NCBI GenBank assembly: GCA_019916065.1
Contig: CM034234.1
Location: 2,800,963-2,864,962, forward strand
Reading direction: 5' to 3'
Length of the DNA: 64,000 bases
Source: Vitellaria paradoxa
Taxonomy: Eukaryota > Streptophyta > Magnoliopsida > Ericales > Sapotaceae
Shown here: positions 32,041 through 45,077 of the stretch, piece by piece
Layout: every line of letters starts with the position of its first letter
Numbering within the stretch: position 1 is the first letter of the stretch
Made by a program: the position numbers and the translations under genes
The notes under the pieces: model-generated
What the model saw: the letters and a program-made list of their open reading frames with translations, nothing else
What the model was told of the DNA's origin: nothing
Databases searched by the model: none

Positions 32041-33887
32041 GTGGCAATGTAGATTTACGCTTTGTTTGGTTTGAAAAAAAAAAAAAAGAGTAGAGAAAAA
32101 AGAGAAAGTGATAGTGAAAAAATATGTAGAGAAAATAATTTTTTTTATTAGAAGAAAAAAGAAAAAATTAAATTTTTTTTGCATTTGATTACAAAAGAAA
32201 TATGAATAGAAAATATATGAAAGTATTATACTAATAAAATAATTTTATTTTTTTATTTCCCCCATTAATTTACGAAACTAAATATAGGAGTGAAAATTTT
32301 TTAATTTCTCTTTGGCCTCAAATCAATATGGATTGGGCTGAAGGTAACCAACTCATTTCCAGACAATGTGTTTAAAACTCATAATACCATTTGATTTGGA
32401 AGCCAATATAAATGGGTAATTATTAGACAAGTGAACAATTAATAATAATTGAGAAGAATAGATATAATTGATCATTATGCTTTTCGGGTAGGGTAAAATT
32501 TGTCACATGACTTGTACGTAATAATTTTTTAAGAATATTTGTATAAAAAACTTTTGAATATTTATGCTATACGTAATTAGTGTCTTAATTGATCATAAAA
32601 AAATATTTTTAGTAGTGAAGAAACTTCGTCAAATCATAAATATTATTAGACGAATAATAAAAGTAAAATTTTGTACCTGGAAATGGTAAAAAATAGACAA
32701 ATTGGTTAATTTTGACTAATTAAATATATAATATATATATACACATATATTTTGTTTTAACAGAAGTTACAGTGCGAGAGATTTTCAGAATAAGAATGAA
32801 ATTAAATCAGTTTTGTGATTTGATTCCTTTTGTATCATAAGATTGCTTTTGTGGCAACTAAAAAATAGAAAAGAATTTCACAAAGTCGGGTTGAAATGAA
32901 AATTTCAAATTAGGAAAAAGCTAATCCCAATATTTATATTTACTTTAGATATTTCAACATTCTTAGTTACAATTTGCAGTGCTATAAAAAAGGGTTTGAG
33001 GAAATAATATTTTATTGTAGTAGTGTGATAATAATAATTTTATAATTATAAAATATGTTAACAGGTCAAACATTTTAAACTGATATGATTATAATTTATT
33101 CAAATCATTTTAATTAATTTTTATATTTTTTTTTATAATAGTATAGCTAGCATTTAAAAAAAAATAAAAAATTAGACATTTCATTGCTTATAATAATAAA
33201 TGGATTAATTTAATCAATGATAAAAAACCTCTCTAACTAGTAATATTGAGTAAATCAACTAACAAGTTTGTGAGTTATTGGTTAGTTTGTGTTAGTTTTT
33301 GTGAAAACTGCAATTCAAAATACACTTTTAACTGTAATTGAATTATGATTTTAAATAATTTATTAATGTAAAAAAATTAAAGTTACTATTAATTCAAAAG
33401 AATATTGATACGTATACTTTAAATTAATTTAAAAAATATTGGGACATATGTAATCACAATATTTTTTTTTAATATAAAATTGTATATTCATTGTAAAAAT
33501 TAATATACTCAAATTTTTATAGTATGTATTGTTTATTATTTAATTATTAGAATAAACCATTAGGGTTACTCTTAAATTAATAAAAATAAATTTTTGAATT
33601 TTATTTATAGAATTTTGTACGAAGAAAGGATCTAATTAGATTATAGGATAGTTATATAAATTGGACTAATTTTAATTGTAGATATATTTTTAATAAATAT
33701 TATTTTATACCATCTAGTCTAGGAAAGTGAATTATCTTTTTTAGCAATTAATTTAATTGAAAATATAAGAGGTATGTGGAGATCTCTGGGTAGAGTTTTA
33801 ATTAGTTATAATTTCAAATTTTTGACATGGAAATTATTTTTTAATCTTTATTTGTAAATGTGGCAAAAATAACATTGTAATAAGAAT
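32041..33887. other. AT-rich long spacer, truncated
   Basis: No gene is seen. It is homologous to 6770-8550 and then jumps at about 33888 straight into a DUF674 leader (gatcaccaagaaattgacc). The sequence where the exons of the next unit should lie is deleted. Confidence 0.7.
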
Positions 33888-34476
33888 TGATGATCACCAA
33901 GAAATTGACCTGCCAATGGTCGAATAAGCAGAAGCAGAAGCAGAAGCAGCAATTTAACATTGAAGTCCATGCAGTCAACCCGAAACGCCAAGATTAGATG
34001 TAACTTAGTAAAAAAGCAATAGCTTTGAAAAATATTTCAACAAAATAGCAGATTTATGCTCTTCACATTGTTGATGCAAATAACATCACAACAATGTACA
34101 AAACAACATATTTAACTTCAATAAAAAAAAAGTACGATGAACAGAGAGGGAAATGTGAGAACAGACTACAAAGAAGGAAGACAAGTTGCTAATCTGGGTA
34201 ATTTTCTGATTCCTTAAAGAGTTCGTAGATCTCCGATTTTGATTGAGCTGGGAATTTGGGAAAGTTGGCTTTAAATCTTCTTGGTACACTAGCACTAGGA
34301 GTGGAGTCCGCGCACTGGAATTTACCTTTGCTTAGTGGTCAGGGTTTTCTTCTTACTGGACGTATAAAGCAGAGAGCAGAAGAAAAGAAAAGAAAATGGG
34401 TTGACTGACTTATAAAAAGAGCAAGCAAAAAAAGGACAGAAATATTGGAAATATGTTAAAGACATTATTGTTGATT
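33888..34476 (-). promoter_or_regulatory. Orphan DUF674 leader (unit E) without exons
   Basis: The leader block is homologous to those of units A, B, D and F, but no exon follows; its downstream side joins spacer DNA at about 33888. The presumed donor is CCCAGATTAGC, without GT. Copia-3 is inserted at the far end (34477-34481 is its left target duplication). Confidence 0.6.
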
Positions 34477-34481
34477 CTATT

Positions 34482-34742
34482 TGTTAAGAATAAAAGAAGA
34501 ATGAAAGAATTATGTATTAATATTTATTTCTGTGTGTGAGAATACAAGACTACAAGGTCCTTTATATAAGAGGACAATAATCATAATCCTGATAGAAGAT
34601 AGTAATCCTAATTATGATTGGATATACAAAATGAGGAATGGAATAATATTCCTAATTATGATATAAGGAAAGACATAAAATAAGGAAAGGCATAAAATAA
34701 GGGATACTAATTATATACGATTATACATTACTAAATCTAACA
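34482..34742 (-). repeat. 3' LTR of Copia-3
   Basis: TG...CA ends. Next to it inside the element the plus strand reads cccccctc (34743-34750), which is the polypurine tract gagggggg on the element's strand. Confidence 0.92.
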
Positions 34743-34754
34743 CCCCCCTCAAAT

Positions 34755-37700
34755 TCAAGGTGGCAACGCAGGAAGCAGCTTGAGTTTGGAGATTAACTCG
34801 AAGAAACGACCAGGAGGATGAGCCTTCGTGAAAAGATCGACAGTTTGATTTGCTGATGATACAGAAATGAGACGAACAATGCCACTTCTGACATGTTGAC
34901 GAATAAAGTGACAATCTATTTCAATGTGTTTAGTGCGATCATGAAAAACATCATTGTGAGCAATCTGAATAGCACTTTGATTGTCACAATATAATATAGT
35001 GCATGTAGAATGAGTGACACCCATATCAGTAAGAAGCCATCTAAGCCAAAGGAGCTCTTGAGTGGTATTAGCGAGAGCACGGTACTCAGCTTCAGTACTA
35101 GAACGGACAGTGAGAGTTTGTTTCTTACTACGCCAGGCTATGAGAGAAGTCCCTAGAAAAAAACAGAACCCTGTCGTAGAACGACGATCAGTAGGATCAC
35201 CAGCCCAGTCCGCATCAGAAAAAGCATGTAATTCAAGTGAGGACTGGGCTGAGTAATGAAGACCATGAAACATAGTGCTTTTGATATATCGGAGAATGCG
35301 CAGCAAAGCAGTAAAATGATGAGAACGTGGAGCAGCCATGAATTGACTAACGATGTGAACAGCATAAGCAATGTCAGGGCGAGTGACAGTAAGATAAACA
35401 AGACTACCAACAAGTTGACGATACAAAGTTGCATCAGATAATGGTGCGCCATCAAGAGGAGTAAGACGGAGCTGTGGATCAATCGGAGTAGTAGCAGTCT
35501 TGCAGTCAGAAATACCAGCCCGTGTCAAGAGATCAGAAGCATACTTAGCTTGAGAGATAAAGTAACCAGAAGAATCTCGGGAGATCTCCAAGCCCAGAAA
35601 GTAATTGAGAAACCCCAAATCCTTCATCTCAAACTGTCGACTAAGAAATTGTTTGAGATGAGAAATGCCAACACTGTCATCCCCAGTAATAATCATATCG
35701 TCTACATGAAGGAGAAGAAGAACAGATCCAGCTGTAGTGGTGCGGATAAACAAAGCAGAGTCATATGAACTGGGGATAAAACCAAGCTCACGAATAGTAG
35801 AGCTAAACTTCGCAAACCAGGCACGAGGAGCCTGTTTCAGCCCATATAGTGCTCGACGAAGCTTGCAAACATGAGAAGACGGAACAGATGAACCCGGAGG
35901 AGGTTGCATATAGACTTCCTCAATAAGATCGCCATTTAGAAAGGCATTCTTAACATCCATCTGATAAAGATCGCAGTTACGAGCAGCAGAAATAGCAAGT
36001 AAACTGCGAACGGAAGTAAGCCTAGCAATAGGAGCAAAAGTTTCTTCATAGTCAATACCATACTCCTGAGTAAAACCTCGAGCAACAAGACGAGCTTTGT
36101 GTCGCTCAATAGAACCATCTGAACGGGTTTTGATTTTATAGATCCATTTGCAACTGATAGCAGTCTTCCCAGGAGAAAGGGGAACCACATCTCAAGTATG
36201 AGTTTTCTCAAGAGCCTGTAACTCATCATCCATAGCTTGCTGCCATAAAGAGTTAGTACAAGCCTCACGGTAGGAAGAAGGTTCGTGAGTAGAAAAGGCA
36301 GCAGAACCAACAATATAATCACGAAGAGGAACAGAAGGTTGTGTTACTCGTTTAGGACGTTCTGAAGGAGGAGATTCGTCAACAAGGGATGGAGGAGAAG
36401 ACTCATCAGGAGTGGTCACAGGTCCAGCAGAAGACCCAGATGTCTCGGGATGAACTGTAAGCAGTGGTGTCTGAGAGACCTGTGGACTATCTGCATCAAA
36501 TATGTCAGAATGCAAATCTTTGGAAATATCAGTAAAGAGAGGATTATGGGAAGAGGTAGAAAGATGAAATGGAGAAAGAATAGAAAACATCTTGTGTTCC
36601 CAAAAGACAACATGTCGAGAGACACGAAAACGTCGAGAAATAGGATCCCAACACCGATACCCCTTATGTTCAATACCATAACCCAAGAAACAACAAAGAC
36701 GAGAGCGTGGTTCAAGTTTAGTTCTTTCATGGGGTTGAAGGAGAACAAAACAAGCAGACTCAAATATTCTAAGATGAGAATAATCAGGAGGGGAGCCATA
36801 CAAGCGTTCAAAAGGGGTAGAATTACCAAGGACAGAAGTGGGAACACGATTAATGGTGTAGGCAGCAGTAAGAGCAGCTTCCCCCCAAAATTTTTCTGGA
36901 CAGGAGGAAGAAATAAGAAGGGCACGGATCGTGTCAAGAAGATGATGATATTTGTGTTCTGCCCGACCATTCTGCTGAGAAGTACCAGGACAAGAAAGAT
37001 GAGACTGTGTCCCCTGAGAGCGTAGAAAAGATAAAACCTCAGAGTCAAGATATTCCATAGCATTATCAGTTCGAAAAACCTTGATTGTACGAGAAAATTG
37101 AGTTTTCACCATTGCTGAGAAATCAGAGTATATCTGTTTAAGTTCAGAACGTTTAGTTAAAAGATACAACCAAGTATAGCAAGTATAATCATCTACAAAA
37201 ATAACAAAATAACGAGAGCCCCCCATAGTGGGAGTGGGTGAAGGTCCCCAGATATCCGAGTAAACGAGATCAAATGGTGCAAAAGAAATAGAATTACTTT
37301 TATTAAAAGGTAAAGCGGGTTGTTTAGCAGTTTGACATGATAAACAATCAACTTTCTCAGAAACCACATGACCCAATTGACCACTAGAAACTAAAGTTTT
37401 CAAACGACTAAAAGACACATGACCCAAATGACAATGCCAAAGATTAAAAATAGAAGATGTGGAAGCGGAAGCAGCAGTGGAAGCAGCAGAGGATGGTGGA
37501 AGTTGGAGGTGAACAATATCAAACAGACGTCCATGCTTACGGCCTATCCCAATAACCTGTTTCGTCTGTGGGTCCTGCACCAAACAACCAGAAGCAGAAA
37601 AAGTAACGATCAGACCAAGTTCACATAATTGACCAACAGACACAAGATTTAAAGTAAGGGTAGGAATGTGGTAAACATTAGAAAGAGAAATAGATGAAGT

Positions 37701-38957
37701 AGAAATATGACCAGTGTGGGTAACAGACATATAAGTACCATCAGCAGTATGAATAGTGGGAATAGAGGATGATGAAGCAATAGACGAAAAAATTGTGGAA
37801 TCAGAAGTCATATGATTGCAACATCCTGAGTCAAAATACCAAGAGGAAGTACCTGGCATGACGGAGAGGGCAGTAGAAGGAGATGTACTAGTTTTGGCAA
37901 GTACTTGCTGAATGATAGACTCCACATCAGTCATAGAAAATGATGGGCTAGAAGAGGAGGACCTGTCTGAAGTAACAGCAGCAGTGGTACGAGAACCATG
38001 AGATTTAGCAGAGGACTTAGAGGATCCTTTTTTGGAATGAGCTCCAGAGGAGGAAGCCTTGGGACAGTCACGCTGAAAATGACCAGGAGCTGTTTTGTGG
38101 CAAGTCAAACACTCACGAACTGGACAATGTTCAAATGAATGATTGTGTGGTAGACCCCTTTTTAGACAGTAGATGCAGGAGTGAGGAGTCAATGGGCCAG
38201 AAGATCGACCGTGAGACATGGCAAGAGCGGCATCTGGAACTGGAGATGGTGGTATAGCAAGAACTGAATCCAACGCCTTAGTTTTGAGACCTAGACGAGT
38301 TTCTTCGGACAAGAGTTCTGAAATAGCTTGTTCAAGAGTGGGTAGAGGCATGCGATGGAGCAATGAGGCACGAACCGACTCAAAAGTGTCATGGAGAGCC
38401 ATAAGAAATAGCAAAAGTCGCTGATGATTGTGGTGGATAGTGTACAATTGAGCATCCTCAGAGTGTTTCCAGGTAGGTTCACATAAAGCAAGCTGATCCC
38501 AAACAGAAGACATTTGAGAGAGAAAATCATTGATGGATTGCCCAGGCTCTTGACGCATACAATGAAGAGTCTGAAGTAACTGATACTGGTGAGCATGACC
38601 AGTGGTCTGATAGCGATCCTTTAAGAAATCCCAAATAGCCTTAGCAGGAGAGGGATACTGATCAGTGTCCTGGAATCGGCCAAATTGAAGATTGATGGAA
38701 GGAATAGTAGTGGCACGAAACCAGGTGACAATTTGATAATTTTTGCTTTCCCAATCATCAAGACGATCCTCAAAAGTAAATTGATCCTCATTGTCTTTTT
38801 GGATGGGTTTTTTCTGAGAGCCAGAGATAATACGCCATAAACGACGTCCTTTGATAAAGCCAAAGAGAGCTTGTGCCCATAAAACATAATTAGTCCCATC
38901 CAGAATGACAGAGAGGGACGTAATATTGTCAGAGCGATCCACAGAAAAAGCTTTCAT
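34755..38957 (-). pseudogene. Copia-3 gag-pol with one internal stop
   Basis: The likely start is ATG at 38957 (MKAFSVDRSDN). The order is Gag, zinc knuckle (CLTCHKTAPGHFQRDC, about 38105), protease (FDSGCCNHMTSD), GAG-pre-integrase (LWHCHLGHVSFSRL), integrase (DLVYSDIWGPSP, FRTDNAMEYLD, TSQQNGRAEHKYH), RT (MDVKNAFLNG, LYGLKQAPRAWF, HVDDMIITG) and RNase H (SDADWAGDP), ending LPALPP at 34755. A single TGA at 36192-36194 interrupts the frame at the integrase/RT junction; otherwise both halves (36195-38957 and 34755-36191) are open. The open frame also extends upstream of 38957 to 39233, but the family start fits 38957 better. Confidence 0.92.
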
Positions 38958-39536
38958 AATACCCAATAAAGATAAACAATAAATCCGAGTAAAATAGAGA
39001 TCACCAGTGCGTCCGGAACGTTGAAAAAGGTAAGGAACCGGTCTGAACCGGTCTGAACCGGTTGAAAATCTGCCAAAAATAGCTGAACCGGCCCAAAAGA
39101 AGCACTGAACCGGTCTTGGCGGACCGGTCTGACCGTTGGAGCAGCTAGGGCTACGTGGCAGATCGCAGTTCGCTGGCGTGAGCGCGATCCAGTGTGGCAG
39201 GTGTACCAACGAACAGTCTGCACGGCACACCATGATTCGTCGAGATGACGTTAGCGAGGCAAATGTGAAGACCAGCGGCGCGTGAATTCGCGTGAAGTCA
39301 CGCGCAATTTTCAGGCGGCGCGTGGAAGCAGATCTCCGGTTTTGGTTGGTGGCGTTGGGTTCGTCTATGAGAGACGAATCCGATGATGTATGTAGATGTT
39401 GGAATATTCACCAGAAGAGTAATACAGAAGCAAAAAATCAAGACTTCTTTAACTCTGCTGATGATATATGCCAACGCAAGATCTTGCCGGAAAATAATAG
39501 CCGACGAAGAAGAGAGAAAAAAAAAATTAGAGCCTC

Positions 39537-39549
39537 TGCTCTGATACCA
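39537..39549 (-). promoter_or_regulatory. Primer-binding site of Copia-3
   Basis: On the minus strand TGGTATCAGAGCAG directly follows the 5' LTR end (39550) and matches the initiator Met tRNA complement. It fixes the orientation. Confidence 0.92.
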
Positions 39550-39810
39550 TGTTAAGAATAAAAGAAGAAGGAAAGAATTATGTATTAATATTTATTTCTA
39601 TGTGTGAGAATACAAGACTACAAGGTCCTTTATATAAGAGGACAATAATCATAATCCTGATAGGAGATAGTAATCCTAATTATGATTGAATATACAAAAT
39701 AAGCAATGGAATAATATTCCTAATTATGATATAAGGAAAGACATAAAATAAGGAAAGGCATAAAATAAGGGATACTAATTATATACGATTATACATTACT
39801 AAATCTAACA
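39550..39810 (-). repeat. 5' LTR of Copia-3
   Basis: TG...CA ends. It is followed by the target duplication ctatt (39811-39815). Confidence 0.92.
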
Positions 39811-40735
39811 CTATTTACTTGTTATGGATTTTTTTGGTTTGAAAAAAAAAATAAATAGGACAAAAAAGAAGAAGTGATAGTGGAAAAAGATGCGGAGAAA
39901 ATAAATTAAACTAATTTTAATTGTATTTATATTTTTAATAAATATTATTGAGTATATTTGTAGTTGTATAAATTAGTATAAATTTATAAAAATTTTAATC
40001 TTTTAATTTATGTTATGAGTAAAAATTTTAAATTTTATAAATATTTGTAGAGATTTAGAGCTGTGCAATTACTTCTATCTATTATAAGTAAGTGAATTGT
40101 CTTTTTAGTAATTAATTTAATTTAAAAAATTTAATATAATAAGAGGGGAGATATTTTGATAGAGTTTTAATTAGTTATAATTTCAAATTTTTAGTATTCA
40201 TATAAATTAATATTGAAAACGTGGTAAGAATAACATTGTGGCAGTAAATTAAGCACTGCTACTCAATTAAGAAAGCAATCAACAGCCATGACAATTTGGA
40301 TTAATTGAAAATGAAGAGACATGCATTAATTAGTTAATAATAAGATCGATTCACGTTCAATATTGTACTGCTTTTCTACTTCCATACGATATTTTCCAAA
40401 AACAAACAACGTTCCATTTATAAGAAAAAGCAAAGCAGGGACTAGTTAAATAGTTAGATAAGAGTGGAGAGTAAGACTCTTACAAAAAAACTCTTAAATC
40501 TTGACTCTTCATTTGAATACTGTAGCTTTTCAAGTGTATTTTTCACTGCAATCTCTTTAACCCTTAAAAAAAACTCTCGGATTCGCCGACATAACTTTTA
40601 ACCCAATCAAAAATAGACATTTGTCGGATCACTTATCTATCTTACAAGTAGAAGGCCGATCGATTGGGACTAGTTAAGTAATTAGTTACGAGTGGAGAAA
40701 CTTTCAGTCGTTCATGCATATACAGTTTGTGATTT
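39811..40735. other. Short spacer and orphan 3' flank of a lost C-type unit (C')
   Basis: No gene is seen. The sequence matches 12285-12960 (short spacer plus C-type 3' flank) and then jumps at about 40735 into long-spacer sequence just before the place where exon 3 should start, so the gene body is deleted. A flank segment gggactagtta...gagtgga occurs twice (about 40436-40467 and 40666-40697) around a 200-bp insert of unknown nature. Confidence 0.6.
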
Positions 40736-41957
40736 GAAATTAAATGAAATTAAATCAGTTTGTGATTTGATTCTTTTTGTAACATTAGATTGGTTTCGTG
40801 GCAATTTAAAAATAAAAAAGAATTCCACTAGGTCAAGTTGAAATGAAAATTTCAAATTAGAAAAAAGTTAATCCCAATATTTACATTTACTTAGATATTT
40901 TAATATTTTTTAGATACAATTTCTAGTGCTATAAAAAAAAGGTTTGAGAAAATAATATTTTATTATAATAGTGTGGTAATAATAATTTTATAATTATAAA
41001 ATATTTAATGGGTCAAATATTTTAAATTAATATGATTATAATTTATTCACATCATTTCAATTAATTTTTGTAATTATTTTTTACAATAGTATAGCTAGCA
41101 TTGTTAAAAAAAAAAGCAAAAAAATTAGAGATTTCATCACTTAAAATAATAAATGGGTTAATTTAACCAATGATAAAAGACCTTTCTAACTAGTACTATT
41201 GGGTAAACCAACTCACAAGTTTGTGAGTTATTGGTTGGTTTAAGCTAATTTTTGTGACAATTGTAATTTAAAATATGATTTTAATAATTGAATTATGACG
41301 TTAAGTAACTTATTAATGTAATAAAATTAAAGTTCCTATTAATTCAAAAGAATACTGGCATGTATAATTTAAATTAATTTAAAAGAATATTGGGACATAC
41401 ATAATCACAATTTTTATATTTTCTTAATATAAAATTTTATGTTCATTATAAAAATTAACGTACTCAAATTTTGTATAGTAAATATAGTTATTATTTAATT
41501 ATTTATAATAAACATTCGAATTGCTCTTAAGTTAATAAAAATAAATTTTTCAATTTTATTTATAGAATTCCATATGAAGAAAGGATCTAATTAGATTATA
41601 GGATAGTTATATAAATTGGACTAATTTTAATTGTATATATATATTTAATAAATATTGTTTTATGATATGTAAACCACACATATATACATATATATATCTA
41701 TATATATATAAAAGATCATAAAATGAAAGGGACATGCAGGAATTAGTTAATATATATGTATATATAAGATCGATCTAAGTACAATATTGCATTGCTCTTT
41801 CACTGCTACACGATATTTTCCAAACAAGCAAAGTTCCACACAGACGAAAAAGCAGAGCAGGGACTAATAAAGGAATTGGATACAAGTAGATACTTCCATT
41901 CATATGCATATGGAACCTGATGTTGTGATTGCAGGCACAATTCATGTATTGTCACAG
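40736..41957. other. AT-rich spacer before unit F
   Basis: No gene is seen. It is homologous to the middle and end of the long spacer at 7380-9000, with TA runs at about 41638-41645 and 41689-41712. Confidence 0.65.
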
Positions 41958-43203
41958 CTAGAACGAGTCTTGCTTAGGTTTCTTTGCCAGAAGATTCAGT
42001 GCACTTGTTAATGCCGAAGTAGAAATCAAAGATGCCTTCAATAAGTTCAATGCCTGCAACAAAGAAATTCAAATTCTCTATTAACAAACCAACTCTTCTG
42101 TTTCTTAAATTTTTCCAGCATAATACCAGAGATCAATTTGTTAATCTTGCCTGTTGCTTGCTTATTTGAATCTCATGCTCTTCAATATCATCGATTGGCA
42201 CACGCAACCCCCTCAGAAAAGAGACGCCTGAGGTGGTACCAAATGATGGCAGCACCGCCAAGCCATCAGACACTTGGAACAGTGCCGGTCTTTTCACAAA
42301 TTCCGCAAAGCTTCTTTCTCTGCTGGGGGATTTCGGATCAATTAGGTTTACATCATATGCCTCAATATTATATCCACTGCGTGAATATCTATCTCCAAAT
42401 GCCAAAGAACAAACATTGCCTCTCTTCTCAAGGATATAGTTAGGATAACAACTTGTTTCAACGCAAAGATCGAATGGCGGATTGGGGCAACTGAAGAATG
42501 GCGAATTGGAACAACTGAATTTTTGAGCAAGCCCAGGACTGAGTAAAAGACTTTTTGAGCTTAGCGAGGTACGTACTTTCCGTGGTTCTGTATGTGTTAC
42601 AAACCACTTATCATCCAGATCTTGTACGCTATTGTACAAGTTATCTATGCATCCCAGAGAAGAATTCCCATCCAAGCATTTAACCACATTTGCTAGGGGA
42701 ATTGTGAGGAAGCTTAAGAGAAGACCAACAAAATCTTCCTTGGCCTCAGCATACAACCCTTTCCTGCTAGACTTCCTTACCAAAATCTTCACTCCAATAC
42801 TCGGATTGGTGACTTGTTCAGATATGAATGGGTAATCATTTCTTGGCCCAAATGATAAATTCCTGGAGTTGAACCTTTGATTTGGCAAAAACACCTCTGT
42901 CAAAGGGAACTTTGAAAGTAAAGAGCGCTCCAGAAGATTTGATATCTAAATACGTAAGTACCTAGTAAGTAATTGAAACCAAAGTCTAAAACAACTACTA
43001 TCTACATTGCAATATTCATGAGAAAATATGCAACTACATGCTTTCACTTCTGAAGAACTATAAATCACTATGTATAAGAGTATGGATGTAATACTTATAT
43101 CCTATGGCACTTATAGAAATCTATAAAGATATTATTTGAGCATAAGCAGCACAGATATTGGCACGTGACACAATACAATTTGGATATGCAACATATACAT
43201 TTT

Positions 43204-43541
43204 AAAAAAATACAGGACTGTTTTCACATCGAGAGTTGGGTGTGTGTGTTGTGTTGCATACAAGCCTTAGTCTCCATACCAACTTTTGAGTTGGTATGTG
43301 GACTCTGGTGTAAAATAAAAAAAAAAACTATTAACCTTTGCCTGGTGTTGGGCCCCACTACCTCCCATAGGCTGTGTCGCAAGCTCTGGGCCTAGCCCAG
43401 GAGATGTCCAATGGGCGCTTTGGGGGCTTACTCCCATATCAAGAGTTGGGTGTGTGTGTTGTGTTGCATATAAGCCTAGTCTCCATACCAACTTTTGAGT
43501 TGGTATGTGGACTCTGGTGTTAAAAAAAAAAAATACAGGAC
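43204..43541 (+). mobile_element. Dimeric SINE-like retroposon in intron 1 of unit F
   Basis: The insert (about 43219-43526) lies between direct repeats aaaaaaatacaggac (43204-43218 and 43527-43541). It consists of two similar halves of about 90 bp (about 43229-43327 and 43440-43530), each with gagttgggtgtgtgtgttgt and ending ctctggtgt plus an A run, around a GC-rich middle. The empty site is seen in unit B (aataatacaggatacg, about 10375). The structure suggests retroposition of a dimer. Confidence 0.7.
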
Positions 43542-43609
43542 ACAACATTCAAGGGACACCAAAAAAAAATGAAACAAGAAAAAAAAAAAAAAAACACATT
43601 TTTGTGTCA

Positions 43610-45077
43610 TCTACACTACTATAGGACAAACATCAAAACTTGGTGAAGCCTTTTTTTTTTGTGGTCTATTTTTTTGGTGAAGCTCTTATATTTTATTTTT
43701 TTTTTTCATTACTAACCCTTAAGAGAATCTCCAACCCACAAGCTAAAATCCAATACTTAGCTACTTTAGAGAGTCTTGCCCTCGGATTTGCCTCCAATGG
43801 ACTCGTTACTCGACTCTCTATTTTAACATTCAACCTTTTTTGCTCGCCAAATGTAGCAAGGGAAAAACTCCCTATATTAAAAACTGATATATCTATAATC
43901 TTTTTCTCTTGAAAAGATAAGTTAGAATCTCAAGATATCTCACTCTCACCTCATTCTTTTAAATAAATAAAATTTATATGATAATAAAAAATCGATCAAT
44001 TTAAATATTTTATTATTAAATACAAATTTTTACTATAAAATATAATTTTTACAAATTTTTTAAATTCATTATTTCAAATTTATAAATACAAATGCAACCA
44101 AAATATATTTGAAAATGATATATTTTTAATAAAAGTTATATTTAAATTATTGTACCTTCAATTTAATAAATTTGAAAATTATTGATAAATCTTACATTAA
44201 ATTATCATTACAATGTCAAAGTAACAAAAATAATATTTTAATTAAATATATGTATCTATTTAACATCAAATTAAAGAAATAAAGGATGTCCTTTTTATTT
44301 AATGTAAATTAATAGAATTTAAGATATATATAAATTTTATTAATATCTCTTATTTAGTATCTCCTATAATTTAATATCTAAATTAATTTTTTTAAAGAAA
44401 AAATGAAAAGAAAAAAGAGTTTTGTTATTAATGAGATAAGATATCTTGATAGTTTAATCTATCTTTTCAACTAATAGGATTTAAAGTTAGTTGGAATAAC
44501 TAGCTAAAATAAAGAGTAGAATTGAAGTTGATTCTAAAAAGTGGCTCTTTAAAATAGAGAATTATATATTTTATATTATTTTGGCTCTTTATTTTAGCTA
44601 GTAGGGTTGGAGATGCTCTAACTATCAATAATTTGAAAGTGGTGTATAAGTAATTTTTAAACTTTTGTAAGTTATTTAAGTAATTTTACTCCTTTTTTTT
44701 TTTTGTTTCCCTTAAATACCTTTTAACTATTAACTTCTCTTATAATATTCTTTTATTTTATCTAAATGCCCTTTAATTATTTACTATCTACTTAAATACC
44801 TTTAATAAATAATTACTCATTATTTATTGTTTCAAAAAAAAATTTAAGTAAAATAACAAATTAATTAATGATACACACATATTTTTAAAAATAAAAATTT
44901 AATAAAAGTTTACGTGCATCACGTGTGCACCGGCATAAAATTAGATTAAATAAAATAAAAATTCACACACATAGTTTTAATAAGTTGATTAAAAATTAAT
45001 AGAAAAATTAAGTAAATATTTATAATTTGTAAAACTAAAAAAATATTCACACGCATCGTGTGTGCACCAGATTCTAG
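43610..45077 (+). mobile_element. Non-autonomous Helitron in intron 1 of unit F
   Basis: The 5' end TCTACACTACTATAG follows A (43609). The 3' end has a hairpin (cacacgcat / gtgtgtg, about 45049-45064) followed by a short spacer and CTAG (45074-45077), then T. Insertion between A and T without target duplication and a 3' hairpin before CTRR are the Helitron hallmarks. The empty site survives in unit B (gtgtgatatatataaac, about 10420). It is 1,468 bp with no coding sequence. A near-copy of the terminal hairpin (acgtgcatcacgtgtgcacc) sits about 130 bp upstream. Confidence 0.82.
43733..44618. mobile_element. TIR element nested in the Helitron
   Basis: Inverted ends gagaatctccaaccc and the inverse of gggttggagatgctc flank an AT-rich 886-bp core, with TAA target duplications (43730-43732, 44619-44621). 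The TAA duplication and GAGCATCTCCAACC-type terminus fit a PIF/Harbinger-like non-autonomous element. No transposase ORF is present. Confidence 0.75.

Larger units (their letters stand above)
34482..39810 (-). mobile_element. Copia-3, full-length nearly intact element
   Basis: The element is 5,329 bp on the minus strand with 261-bp LTRs (34482-34742 and 39550-39810) and a perfect target duplication ctatt (34477-34481, 39811-39815). By eye the LTRs differ at about six of 261 positions, the lowest of the complete elements, so it is probably the youngest. The coding region has a single in-frame stop. Confidence 0.94.

Noticed and set aside
38958..39233. N-terminal extension of the Copia-3 polyprotein
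   Set aside because: The open frame extends upstream of 38957, but that sequence is the GC-rich untranslated leader. Gag homology begins at MKAFSVDRSDN.
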